A stretch of 30,055 nt of DNA from CAZXNF01 sp050741255 (GCA_050741255.1 JBOIEQ010000042.1:1-30055), one strand, 5' to 3'; positions 1 through 7,833 are shown, counted from the stretch's first letter. Made by a program: numbers and translations. Notes: generated by a model not told the origin, from the sequence alone.

Positions 1-102
1 GTGCTCGGCCTCGGCCTCTGGCCCGGCCCGCTCGGCGACCTGCTGCACCAGTCGGTCAACCAGGTGCTGGAGCTCGCCGGCCGCACGAAGACCGGGTTGT
101 AA
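1..102 (+). CDS. nuoM: NuoM C-terminal fragment (NADH:quinone oxidoreductase subunit M)
   Basis: The first 33 codons in frame 1 form an open tail ending in TAA at 100-102; the start lies outside the window. The residues (a hydrophobic stretch with W-P-G-P, then a polar tail) fit the extreme C-terminus of the membrane proton-pumping subunit M of complex I. The identification rests mainly on position: in the nuo operon nuoM directly precedes nuoN, and here nuoN starts 12 bases later. The fragment is too short to prove the family alone. Confidence 0.7.
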   Translation: MLGLGLWPGPLGDLLHQSVNQVLELAGRTKTGL

Positions 103-114
103 CGAACGGACCCC

Positions 115-1566
115 ATGGACGCCATCCTGCCCCTGCATCCCGCCTATCCCGAGCTGTTCGTCCTCGCGATGGTTTGCGTGGTGCTGCTCGTGGACCTGTT
201 CCTGCCCGAGGACCGCCGCTGGGTGACCTACGCCCTGACGATGGCGACGCTCGCGGGGGCCTTCCTGCTCACGCTGCTCGGACTGGGCAGCGAGGAGGTG
301 GAATACACCTTCCTCGGCATGTTCGTGTACGACCTGCTGGCGCACGTGCTGAAGCTCCTGGTGTACCTGACGGTGGGGGCGATCCTCGTCTACGGGCGCG
401 GCTACCTGCGCGACCGCGGCCTCTACCGCGGCGAGTTCTTCACGCTGTCGCTGTTCGCCACGCTGGGCATGATGATCATGATCTCGGCCGCGAACCTGCT
501 GATCCTCTATCTCGGCCTGGAACTGCTGTCGCTGTCGCTCTACGCGCTGGTGGCACTGCAGCGCGACTCGACCCGCGCGACCGAAGCGGCGATGAAGTAT
601 TTCATCCTCGGGGCGCTGGCCTCCGGGTTGTTGCTCTACGGCATGTCCATGCTCTACGGGGCGACCGGCACCCTCAGCCTGCAGGAGATCAGCGAGGCGG
701 TGGCCAGCGGCGAGGCCCACAGCGTGCTGATGCTCTTCGGGCTGGTGTTCGTGGTGGCGGGCCTCGGCTTCAAGCTGGGCGCGGTACCGTTCCACATGTG
801 GGTGCCGGACGTGTACCAGGGGGCGCCGACGCCCATCACGCTGTTCATCGGTTCCGCCTCCAAGCTCGCGGCGTTCGCCTTCACGATGCGTCTGCTGGTC
901 CAGGGGCTGGGGGCGGATTACCTGGCCGCCCAGTGGCAGTGGATGCTGGTGCTGATGGCGGTGGCCTCGCTGGTCATCGGCAACGTGACCGCCATTGCCC
1001 AGACCAACCTGAAGCGCATGCTCGCGTATTCGACCATCTCGCACATGGGCTTCCTGCTGCTGGGCGTGCTGGCAGCGGACGCCGGCGGCTATACCGCGGC
1101 GCTGTTCTACGTGATCACCTACGTGCTGACCACCTTGGTCGCCTTCGGCATGATCCTGGTGCTGGCGGGCCGCGGCTTCGAGGCCGAGAATCTCGACGAT
1201 TTCAAGGGGCTCAACCGGCGCAGCCCGTGGTACGCCTTCCTCATGCTGATCGCCATGTTCTCGATGGCGGGTGTGCCGCCGGCGGTCGGCTTCTACGCCA
1301 AGCTGACGGTGCTGCAGGCGGTGGTGGAGATCGGCTTCGTGTGGCTGGCGGTTGTCGCGGTGCTGTGTTCGCTGATCGGCGCGTTCTACTACCTGCGGGT
1401 CGTGAAGCTCATGTACTTCGATGATCCGGTGGACACCGCGCCGGTCGTGCCGCCGCTGGATGCGCGCCTGCTGCTGTCGGTCAACGGGCTCGCGGTGCTG
1501 ATCTTCGGGATCCTGCCGCAGCCGCTGCTGCTGCTGTGCCAGCTCGCGATCCTGTGGTCGCTCTAG
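115..1566 (+). CDS. nuoN: NADH-quinone oxidoreductase subunit N
   Basis: Codes for 483 residues, close to the usual length of NuoN, almost entirely hydrophobic with about 14 predicted membrane segments. It is one of the three antiporter-like proton-translocating subunits of the complex I membrane arm in the cytoplasmic membrane. Family marks visible include the conserved charged/helix-breaking stretch KLGAVPFHMWVPDVYQGAPT (about 222-241) and the K-R-M-L-A-Y-S-T-I-S-H-M-G segment around 300-312, both typical of Nuo/Mrp antiporter subunits. ATG at 115 follows the nuoM stop by 12 bases, as expected in a nuo operon, of which this is normally the last gene. The ribosome site is weak. The stop at 1564-1566 touches the start of the next gene, so the Nudix gene is probably co-transcribed. 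Confidence 0.96.
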   Translation: MDAILPLHPAYPELFVLAMVCVVLLVDLFLPEDRRWVTYALTMATLAGAFLLTLLGLGSEEVEYTFLGMFVYDLLAHVLKLLVYLTVGAILVYGRGYLRDRGLYRGEFFTLSLFATLGMMIMISAANLLILYLGLELLSLSLYALVALQRDSTRATEAAMKYFILGALASGLLLYGMSMLYGATGTLSLQEISEAVASGEAHSVLMLFGLVFVVAGLGFKLGAVPFHMWVPDVYQGAPTPITLFIGSASKLAAFAFTMRLLVQGLGADYLAAQWQWMLVLMAVASLVIGNVTAIAQTNLKRMLAYSTISHMGFLLLGVLAADAGGYTAALFYVITYVLTTLVAFGMILVLAGRGFEAENLDDFKGLNRRSPWYAFLMLIAMFSMAGVPPAVGFYAKLTVLQAVVEIGFVWLAVVAVLCSLIGAFYYLRVVKLMYFDDPVDTAPVVPPLDARLLLSVNGLAVLIFGILPQPLLLLCQLAILWSL

Positions 1567-2148
1567 GTGAGCGGCGCGAAGCCTTTCCCCGCGGCATTGC
1601 CGGATTTCACCGAGTCGCCGCTCGACTCGACGCTCGTCCACCAGGGCGGATTTCTCACGCTGCGCAAGGACACGGTGCGTCTGCCGGACGGGAGCACCGC
1701 CACGCGCGAGTACCTGCGGCATCCCGGCGCCGCGATGATGATCCCCTTCCTGGACGACGCCACGCTCCTGCTGGAGCACCAGTTCCGCTATCCCGCGGGG
1801 CGCCACTTCATCGAGCTGCCGGCCGGCAAGATCGACACGGGCGAGACGCCGTTGGCGGCCGCGAAGCGCGAACTGGTGGAGGAGTGCGGTTACGAGGCCG
1901 CGCAGTGGCGGCACCTCGGCACGACCTACCCGTGCATCGGCTACTCGGACGAGCGGATCGAGATTTTCGCGGCGCGCGACCTGACTGCCGTCGGCCACGC
2001 CCGCGACCCGGGGGAGTTCCTGGAACTCGTGCCGGTCGCGCTGGACGAGGCGCTCGCCTGGGTGCGGGACGGGCGCATCACCGACGGCAAGACCATCATC
2101 GGCCTGTTGTGGGCCGACAAGCTCGCCGGCGCCGCACCGGGCTGGTAA
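1567..2148 (+). CDS. Nudix hydrolase, ADP-ribose pyrophosphatase type
   Basis: A 193-residue Nudix protein of the ADP-sugar pyrophosphatase (NudF-like) group, expected to split ADP-ribose into AMP and ribose-5-phosphate in the cytoplasm. The Nudix box is complete: G-x5-E-x7-REL-x-EE-x-G-Y starting in the segment PAGKIDTGET (about 89-98), with the REL-V-EEC-GY helix after it. The preceding strand EHQFRYPAGRHFIELPAG is characteristic of ADP-ribose hydrolases. The start is GTG at 1567, immediately after the nuoN TAG, so translation is likely coupled to nuoN. The stop codon lies inside the loop of an 8-bp inverted repeat (2135-2142 / 2149-2156) and within the first copy of a 29-bp tandem repeat. 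Confidence 0.9.
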   Translation: MSGAKPFPAALPDFTESPLDSTLVHQGGFLTLRKDTVRLPDGSTATREYLRHPGAAMMIPFLDDATLLLEHQFRYPAGRHFIELPAGKIDTGETPLAAAKRELVEECGYEAAQWRHLGTTYPCIGYSDERIEIFAARDLTAVGHARDPGEFLELVPVALDEALAWVRDGRITDGKTIIGLLWADKLAGAAPGW

Positions 2149-2217
2149 GCCCGGTGGTGTTCAATCGGGGCTGGTAGGCCCGGCGGTGTCCATCCGGGGC
2201 TGGTAAGGCCGGCGGGG
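2141..2217. repeat. 29-bp tandem repeat, about 2.7 copies, at the end of the Nudix gene
   Basis: Units begin at 2141, 2170 and 2199, each with GCTGGTA(A/G)G followed by a GCCCGG/GGCCGG block and, in the first two, GGTGTYCAWYCGG. The first unit contains the last Trp codon and stop of the Nudix gene, so each repeat carries a copy of the 'Trp-stop' end. The third copy is cut short by a small GC-rich hairpin (CGGGG 2213-2217 / CCCCG 2222-2226) next to the stop of the convergent GGDEF/EAL gene. It may act as a poor terminator between the convergent genes. Confidence 0.75.
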
Positions 2218-2227
2218 CTGGCCCCGG

Positions 2228-4159
2228 TTACGCCACGATGCTCAGCGCGGGTTCGGCGACCGGGCCTTCGAGCGGGAAGGGCGCGCGGAACAAATGGCCC
2301 TGGCCGAACTGGGTGCCCATGTCCTGCAGGATCTTCAGCACGTCGGGCGTCTCCACCCATTCCGCGATGACCTGCTTGTTCAGGCCGCGCGCCACGTCGT
2401 TCAGCGCGCGCACGAACACCTGGTTGCCGTTGTCGGTGGCCAGGCCCTGGATGAAGTTGCCGTCGATCTTCAGGTAGTCCACGTCGAAGCGCTTCAGGTA
2501 GTAGAACGAGCTGAAGCCGGCGCCGAAGTCGTCGAGCGCGAAGCGGCAGCCCATCTCCTTCAGCTGGCGGATGAAGTTCAGCGTGACGTCGATCTCGGTC
2601 ATGGCCGCCGTCTCCGTGATCTCGAAGGCGAGCTGGCTGGGATCGACCTTGCTGATGGACAGCATGTTGACGAAGCGCTTGACCCAGTGCTGGTCGGAGA
2701 TCGACACGCGCGACAGGTTGACGAAATAGCGCAGGCGCTTGCCCATCAGGTTGTTGCGGTGCATGTAGACCAGCAGCTTTTCGACCACCCGCATGTCGAA
2801 TTCCTGGATCAGCCCGAGCGACTCCGCGGTTTCGATGAAGGAGGCGGCCGGGATGACCTTGCCGTCGTCGTCGCGCAGGCGCAGCAGCACCTCGTGGTGC
2901 ACGACGGACTGGTCGGCGAGCCGCACCACCGGCTGCGCGAACAGCATGATGCGGTCATCGTCGAGCGACTCGCGCAGCTTCTTCGACCAGTGCACGCGCC
3001 GGTGGGTGGCGCGCAGGCTTTCCGAGTCGTGGTCGAACAGCACGTGCCGGTTGCGGCCGCGGTCCTTGGCCTGGTAGAGCGCGATGTCCACGTTGGCGAG
3101 CAGGGTGCCGAGATCGCCGCCGTGGAAGGGGTAGAGGCCGATGCCCGCCGAGGCGGACAGATTGGAGACCATGCGCTCGCCGGTCGACTGGAAGCGGTAG
3201 TGGCGCACGGCGTCGAGGGCGCGGTCGGCCGCCTCGACGGCCGCTTCGCGCAGTGATTCGGGCAGGTGGATCGCGAATTCGTCGCCGCCGATGCGGTAGA
3301 GCTCGGCATTGCCGCCGCGCACGACCTCGCGCAGCACGCTGCCCACGCCCTTGATCAACTGGTCGCCGGCGCGGTGGCCGACGTTGTCGTTGACGTACTT
3401 GAAGTGGTCGATGTCGAGGAAGACCACCGCGCCGACGGCGCCGGTGCCCATGGCGTCCTCGATCCGCTTGTCGAGCGCGATGCGGTTCGGCAGGTCGGTC
3501 AGCGGATCGTGCAGCGCGAGGTGCTGGATGCGCTCGCTCGCGATGTGCTGCTCGGTGATGTCGCGCGCGGTGCCGCGGATGCCGAGCATGCGCCGGCCGT
3601 CGTCGTACAGCACGCGGGCGTTGATGCCCACCCAGCGGGCCTCGCCCTTGGCGTTGACGAGATGCGAGAGGAAATTCTTGATTTCCCCGTGGCGCTTCAA
3701 CATGGAGAGAAACCGGCGGTTGCCGATGTGCGCGTCGCCGGATTCGAAATCGAAAAAGCAGCGGCCCTGGAGCTCTTTCGGCGCGAGGCCGAAAATGTCG
3801 TGGGCGGCGTTGTTGAGATAAGTGAAGCGGCCCTGCACGTCGGTCGCCCAGATCAGGTCATGGGAGGTCTCGACGAGGTCGCGATAGCGGTGCTCGCTCT
3901 CCAGGAGCAACTGGATGATGCGGTGCTTCTCGGCCAGGGATTTCTTGACGGTCGCCAGTTCCTTGAACTGGCGTTCGGCTTCCGGGTCCTCGGACGCGGC
4001 GGCCAGACGGTCGATGAGCTCGCGCGGGTAGCGGCGGTGACCGCCGACCGAGCGCTGCGCGACCAGTACGCCCTGCTCGTCCCAGCGCCGCATCTTCTGG
4101 ATGGGGATGGCGAGTTTTTCGGACGCTTCCTGAATCGAGTAATAGTTCACGTCGGACAT
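2228..4159 (-). CDS. MerR-type HTH / PAS / GGDEF / EAL protein (RpfR-like c-di-GMP regulator)
   Basis: Reads 643 residues from ATG at 4159, chosen because GGAG lies six bases upstream and the frame before it is not protein-like. Order: a MerR-like helix-turn-helix (about 6-52, with RRWDEQG and GGHRRYP), a short helical linker (about 60-90), a PAS sensor (about 90-205), GGDEF (about 215-375, intact GGDEF at 291-295, no RxxD inhibitory site) and EAL (about 390-635). EAL catalytic positions look complete: E-V-L at 423-425, N481, E513/E516, DDFG 543-546, K564, E600/E603 and QG at 620-621. Both making and breaking of c-di-GMP are therefore possible. It follows the RpfF-like gene on the same strand with a 195-bp gap, as RpfR pairs with RpfF in Burkholderia; RpfR, however, carries an RpfF-binding domain, not an HTH, at its N-terminus. 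DSF sensing is inferred. Confidence 0.9.
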   Translation of the reverse strand: MSDVNYYSIQEASEKLAIPIQKMRRWDEQGVLVAQRSVGGHRRYPRELIDRLAAASEDPEAERQFKELATVKKSLAEKHRIIQLLLESEHRYRDLVETSHDLIWATDVQGRFTYLNNAAHDIFGLAPKELQGRCFFDFESGDAHIGNRRFLSMLKRHGEIKNFLSHLVNAKGEARWVGINARVLYDDGRRMLGIRGTARDITEQHIASERIQHLALHDPLTDLPNRIALDKRIEDAMGTGAVGAVVFLDIDHFKYVNDNVGHRAGDQLIKGVGSVLREVVRGGNAELYRIGGDEFAIHLPESLREAAVEAADRALDAVRHYRFQSTGERMVSNLSASAGIGLYPFHGGDLGTLLANVDIALYQAKDRGRNRHVLFDHDSESLRATHRRVHWSKKLRESLDDDRIMLFAQPVVRLADQSVVHHEVLLRLRDDDGKVIPAASFIETAESLGLIQEFDMRVVEKLLVYMHRNNLMGKRLRYFVNLSRVSISDQHWVKRFVNMLSISKVDPSQLAFEITETAAMTEIDVTLNFIRQLKEMGCRFALDDFGAGFSSFYYLKRFDVDYLKIDGNFIQGLATDNGNQVFVRALNDVARGLNKQVIAEWVETPDVLKILQDMGTQFGQGHLFRAPFPLEGPVAEPALSIVA

Positions 4160-4354
4160 GGACTTCTCCGTGGATCCTTGCGGTGCGCGGGCCGGGCGTG
4201 ACAATTGCCCACTCCGCACCAGGCTGCGATCAAAGTGCAGCAAAACGCATGCCGGATGCTAGTCCAAGCAGTCGGTCGCGCCAAGTTGCGGCATGCCGAC
4301 CGGGACACCGGCCTCCCATGGCACTGTTTTGATAGGCATTTCAGGCTCCCGGCC

Positions 4355-5290
4355 TCAGTGGAGGGTGCCGGCTGCGGCGGCTTCGCCGAGCTGGTTCTGG
4401 CGCTTGACCAGGCGCTGCATGAGCTTGAGATCGACCGGATTCAGACGGAGCGCGGCATCGACCCAGATTTCGACCACGTCCATGAGCTCGGAGAACTCCA
4501 GACGGTGGACCCGGCGGCGCGCGGCGGCGGTGGCGGCGATGCCGTTCTGGCTGCGGCGGCGCTTGCGGATCAGGTCGGCGAGCGCGGTCGCGCCCTCCCC
4601 GTCCTCGCAGACTACGTCCACCACGCCCATCGCGTGCATCTGCTCGGCGGTGTAGATCTGGCCGCTGGTGATGATCGCCTCGGCGCTCTTCTGGCCCACC
4701 CGGCGGTCGAGGAAGGAGTAGGCGCCCATCCCCGGGAACAGGTTGAAGAGGATCTCCGGGAAGCCCATGCGCGCGCTTTTCTCGGCCACGATCACGTCCG
4801 ACGACAGGGCGCATTCGAAGCCGCCGCCCAGGGCCTCGCCCTGCACCAGCGACACGGTAGTGACCGGCAGGCCGTAGCCGCAGTAGTTCGGATGCAGCAC
4901 ATCGATGCAGGCGCGACCATAGCGCAGGAGTCCCGCGCGGTCGCGGGCGAAGATCAGCTGGGTGAAGAGGTCGAGATCGCCGCCCAGGTTGAAGACGCCG
5001 GGCGCGTCGGAGGCCACGACCACGTATTCGATCGGTCCGGCTTCGCCGCCATGCTCGAACACCCCGCCGCTGTTGGCCACGAAGTTGGTGTAGGCGCGCA
5101 GGTCCGCCAGCAGGCGCGGGTTGAAGCAGGGTCGCGGCAACGGCGCCCAGCGCGAGTACAGCGCGTGCTGGTCGGCGCGGTAGACCGCGCGCAGTTGCTC
5201 GGAGAACACGATCTCGGCGCCGTGCTCGCACGGGGTGGCGGCAGGCAACTCCGGGGTCAGCAATACCTCACGCGGTACGTCGAAGTTCAT
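4355..5290 (-). CDS. rpfF: RpfF-like crotonase, probable DSF-family signal synthase
   Basis: A 311-residue crotonase-fold protein. RpfF enzymes hydrolyse and dehydrate 3-hydroxyacyl-ACP to cis-2-unsaturated fatty-acid signals (DSF/BDSF). Two glutamates twenty residues apart, E159 (in ALGGGFE) and E179 (in GFPE), match the spacing of the catalytic pair E141/E161 known for Xanthomonas RpfF. The following block LFNLFPGMGAYSFL and the later EIWVDAAL are RpfF-like rather than typical of beta-oxidation hydratases. The first oxyanion-hole region is FNLGGDLDLF at 100-109. ATG at 5290 is preceded by GGGAG seven bases upstream. The frame stays open upstream to 5401 but that part is low-complexity. It is first in a same-strand pair with the PAS-GGDEF-EAL gene. 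It is slightly longer than Xanthomonas RpfF (about 289), with extra residues at both ends. Confidence 0.85.
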   Translation of the reverse strand: MNFDVPREVLLTPELPAATPCEHGAEIVFSEQLRAVYRADQHALYSRWAPLPRPCFNPRLLADLRAYTNFVANSGGVFEHGGEAGPIEYVVVASDAPGVFNLGGDLDLFTQLIFARDRAGLLRYGRACIDVLHPNYCGYGLPVTTVSLVQGEALGGGFECALSSDVIVAEKSARMGFPEILFNLFPGMGAYSFLDRRVGQKSAEAIITSGQIYTAEQMHAMGVVDVVCEDGEGATALADLIRKRRRSQNGIAATAAARRRVHRLEFSELMDVVEIWVDAALRLNPVDLKLMQRLVKRQNQLGEAAAAGTLH

Positions 5291-5338
5291 GGCGGTACTC
5301 CCTCTTGAAAAAAAGTGCGGCAGAAATGTTTTAATTTC

Positions 5339-5354
5339 GGCTGCTGCAGCAGCC
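5339..5354. promoter_or_regulatory. 16-bp perfect palindrome upstream of rpfF-like gene
   Basis: GGCTGCTGCAGCAGCC is identical to its own reverse complement. It sits 48 bases upstream of the rpfF-like start codon, a place where an operator or 5'-leader hairpin could act. No regulator can be named from the sequence. Confidence 0.45.
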
Positions 5355-5389
5355 TTGCTTCGATTAGAAATGCGGGGGTAATTCAGAAT

Positions 5390-5435
5390 CAAATCTAACA
5401 AACTGATAGATTTGGTTTTTTCTGTTTAGAAACAG
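5390..5435. promoter_or_regulatory. Pair of AT-rich inverted repeats in the rpfF/aas gap
   Basis: CAAATCTA (5390-5397) and TAGATTTG (5407-5414) form 8-bp arms around a 9-base spacer, followed at once by a T-run and a second repeat CTGTTT-AG-AAACAG (5422-5435). The first could be an operator; read on the plus strand it also looks like a weak terminator, but no plus-strand gene precedes it. Function is inferred only from position. Confidence 0.4.
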
Positions 5436-5602
5436 CACCTAACAATAGCCTGTCACGGCTTGGTCAGAAAAATATTCGTAGGACATTGTTGGGAAAAAGT
5501 CACACTTTTGGTCCGAAGTCCGGGTCAGGGTCTGCCGCACCGCCTGCTTGCCGGTGCATACTCGGTCCTGCGTGATATAAAAATCACCTTAAATACCTGT
5601 AC

Positions 5603-7771
5603 ATGCGCGTACTTCTTAAACTCATACTCAAGCTTTGGTGGCGGCTGGAGGTCCGTGGCGACCTTTCTGTGCTCGCCGCCGGCAAAACGCTGGTCATCGC
5701 GGCGCACGGCTCCACGCTCGACGGGTGGGTGCTGGGGGCCGTGCTGCCGCCGCGCGCCACCATCGTGTTCGGGCCCGGCGAGCTGCGTTCGCCGCTGGCA
5801 CGCCTCGCCGCACGCGCGTTCAGGCACGAGACGCTGGAACTCTCCGAACCCTCGGCCGTGAAGCGGCTCGCGCGCCTGCTGGACACCGGCGGGCTGCTCG
5901 CGGTGTTTCCGGAAGGCCGGGTGGAGGCCACGGGCGCGATGATGCGGCTCTACGACGCGGTGGCGGTGGCCGCGGCGCGCACGGGCGCTGCGGTCGTGCC
6001 GGTGACCATAGCCGGGCTGACGCACTCGGTGTTCGGGGGCGCGCCCGGCGTCTTCCGCCGCGCGCGCCGGCCCCGCATCACGGTGACGGTGCATGCGGCT
6101 TCGGCACTGCCGGACAAGGCGCTGACCAGTGCGCGGGCACGCCGCCGTGATGCCTCCGACACGCTGGCCGGAATCATGCACAAAGCCGCGATCGACGCGC
6201 GGCCCCGCCGCACCCTGTTCGAGGCGCTGGTGGAGGCGGCCGGGACGTACGGCCGCGCCACGCCGGTGCTGGAGGACATCAAGGGCCAGACGCTGACCTA
6301 CGGCACGCTGCTGCGCGCGGCGCTGGCGCTGGGCCGGCTGGGCAGCCGGCTCGCGCCGGCGGGCGAGCCGGTCGGCGTGCTGATGCCCAACGTCGCGGCG
6401 ACCGTGGGCCTGGTGTTCGGCTTGTCGGCCAGCGGACGCACGCCGGCACTCCTCAACTACACCGCCGGACCGGAGGCGGTCGCCGGCGCGTGCGCCGCGG
6501 CGGGCATCCGTACGGTCATCACTTCGCGCCAGTTCGTGGAAGCGGCGCGGCTGTATCCGTTGCTGGACGCGCTGTGCCGGCACAGCATCGTGTTCGTGGA
6601 GGATCTGCGTGCGGGCTTCGGCTGGCGCGACAAGCTGTGGCTGCTCACCCGGGCCCGCTTCGCGCCGGGCAGCGTCGCCACTGCGCGCGACCCGGGCGCG
6701 CCGGCGGTCATCCTGTTCACGTCGGGATCCGAGTCGCAGCCCAAGGGCGTGGTGCTGTCGCACGACAATATCCTCGCCAACATCGCCCAGATGCGCGCGG
6801 TGTTCGACTTCTCGCCGGCCGACCGCTTCCTGAATGCGCTGCCGCTGTTCCATTCCTACGGGCTGACCGCCTGCACGCTCATGCCGCTGCTGTCGGGCAC
6901 GCCGCTCTACCTCTACACGACGCCGCTGCACTACCGGGCGATTCCGGAAATCGCCTACCGCCGCGACTGCACGGTGCTGTTCGGCACCGGCACCTTCCTC
7001 TCGCACTACGGGCGCGAAGCGCATCCCTACGATTTCGCGCGCGTGCGCGTGGTGGTTTCCGGCGGCGAAAAGCTGAGCCCGGAAGTCGGCCTGCTGTGGC
7101 TGCAGAAATTTGCCGTGCGCATCTACGAGGGCTACGGTGCCACCGAGTGCGCGCCGGTGCTGGCCTTGAACACGCCGCTCGCCTACCGTTCGCAGACCAC
7201 CGGCCGCTTCCTGCCGCGCATCGAATGGCGGCTGGAACAGGTGGAAGGCATCGAGCAGGGTGGGCGCTTGCACGTGCGCGGGCCCAACTTGATGCTCGGC
7301 TACCTCCGCATCGAGCAGCCCGGCGTGATCGAACCGCCGCAGTCCAAGTTCGGCGCCGGCTGGTACGACACCGGCGACGTGGTCAGCGTGGACGATGACG
7401 GGTATGCGACCGTGCTCGGCCGCGTCAAGCGTTTCGCCAAGATCGCGGGCGAGATGGTCGCGCTCGAAATGGTGGAGCGCGTCGCCACGCACGCCTCGCC
7501 ACAGCACCTGCACGCCGCGACGGTGGAGATGGTGCCGGGCCTGGGCGAGAGCACGGTGCTGTTCACCACCGATGACCAGCTGACGCGTGGCCTGCTGCAC
7601 CGCTCGGCGCGGCTCCTCGGCAGCCAGGACCTGGCGGTCGCGCGCCGCATCGTCCCGGTACCCGAACTGCCGATGCTGGGCAGCGGCAAAACGGACTACG
7701 TGAAGCTGAAGGATCTGGCCGATCGCACGCGGCTCGCGCTGGTGGCCTCTAACGGAGAAGGTGAGGAGTGA
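5603..7771 (+). CDS. aas: Bifunctional acyltransferase / acyl-ACP synthetase (Aas)
   Basis: A 722-residue two-domain protein, nearly the length of E. coli Aas (719). Residues about 1-190 form a PlsC-type acyltransferase with the H-x4-D motif (H35, D40) and FPEGR (102-106). The rest is an AMP-binding acyl-activating enzyme with the P-loop LFTSGSESQPKG at about 371-382, the EGYGATECAP motif, and the WYDTGD and GRVKRFAKIAGEM blocks. Aas activates free fatty acids to acyl-ACP at the inner membrane and re-acylates lysophospholipid. No lplT lysophospholipid carrier gene is next to it. ATG at 5603 is chosen because the N-terminal sequence aligns with family members, though no ribosome site is visible. 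It diverges from the RpfF-like gene, which suggests, but does not show, a link with fatty-acid signal turnover. Confidence 0.93.
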   Translation: MRVLLKLILKLWWRLEVRGDLSVLAAGKTLVIAAHGSTLDGWVLGAVLPPRATIVFGPGELRSPLARLAARAFRHETLELSEPSAVKRLARLLDTGGLLAVFPEGRVEATGAMMRLYDAVAVAAARTGAAVVPVTIAGLTHSVFGGAPGVFRRARRPRITVTVHAASALPDKALTSARARRRDASDTLAGIMHKAAIDARPRRTLFEALVEAAGTYGRATPVLEDIKGQTLTYGTLLRAALALGRLGSRLAPAGEPVGVLMPNVAATVGLVFGLSASGRTPALLNYTAGPEAVAGACAAAGIRTVITSRQFVEAARLYPLLDALCRHSIVFVEDLRAGFGWRDKLWLLTRARFAPGSVATARDPGAPAVILFTSGSESQPKGVVLSHDNILANIAQMRAVFDFSPADRFLNALPLFHSYGLTACTLMPLLSGTPLYLYTTPLHYRAIPEIAYRRDCTVLFGTGTFLSHYGREAHPYDFARVRVVVSGGEKLSPEVGLLWLQKFAVRIYEGYGATECAPVLALNTPLAYRSQTTGRFLPRIEWRLEQVEGIEQGGRLHVRGPNLMLGYLRIEQPGVIEPPQSKFGAGWYDTGDVVSVDDDGYATVLGRVKRFAKIAGEMVALEMVERVATHASPQHLHAATVEMVPGLGESTVLFTTDDQLTRGLLHRSARLLGSQDLAVARRIVPVPELPMLGSGKTDYVKLKDLADRTRLALVASNGEGEE

Positions 7772-7821
7772 GGGGTGAGGCGTGAGGAAGAACTGCGCAT
7801 TTCCTCACCCCTCACCCCTCA
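7769..7821. terminator. Long hairpin between convergent genes (GTGAGG-repeat stem)
   Basis: Arms 7769-7789 and 7801-7821 pair at 20 of 21 positions around an 11-base loop; the single mismatch is at 7781/7809. The arms are built of repeated GTGAGG/GGGTGAG units and the left arm begins with the TGA stop of aas. It lies between the convergent aas and sugar dehydrogenase genes. There is no T-run, so it is a structural repeat that may block transcription in both directions rather than a classic intrinsic terminator. Confidence 0.65.
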
Positions 7822-7833
7822 CCTCGGCGCGCG

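Larger units (their letters stand above)
5291..5602. promoter_or_regulatory. AT-rich divergent control region between rpfF-like gene and aas
   Basis: These 312 bases contain no convincing gene and are clearly more AT-rich than the surrounding coding DNA. They must hold the promoters of both divergent genes. Four inverted repeats are visible: the palindrome at 5339-5354, arms at 5390-5397/5407-5414, arms CTGTTT/AAACAG at 5422-5427/5430-5435, and GTGAT/ATCAC at 5572-5576/5583-5587, only 15 bases before the aas start. No good -35/-10 pair could be picked for either direction. Confidence 0.6.

Noticed and set aside
2141..2217. 29-bp repeats as a CRISPR array
   Set aside because: The units are directly joined without spacers, imperfect, and fewer than three complete copies; no cas genes are present.
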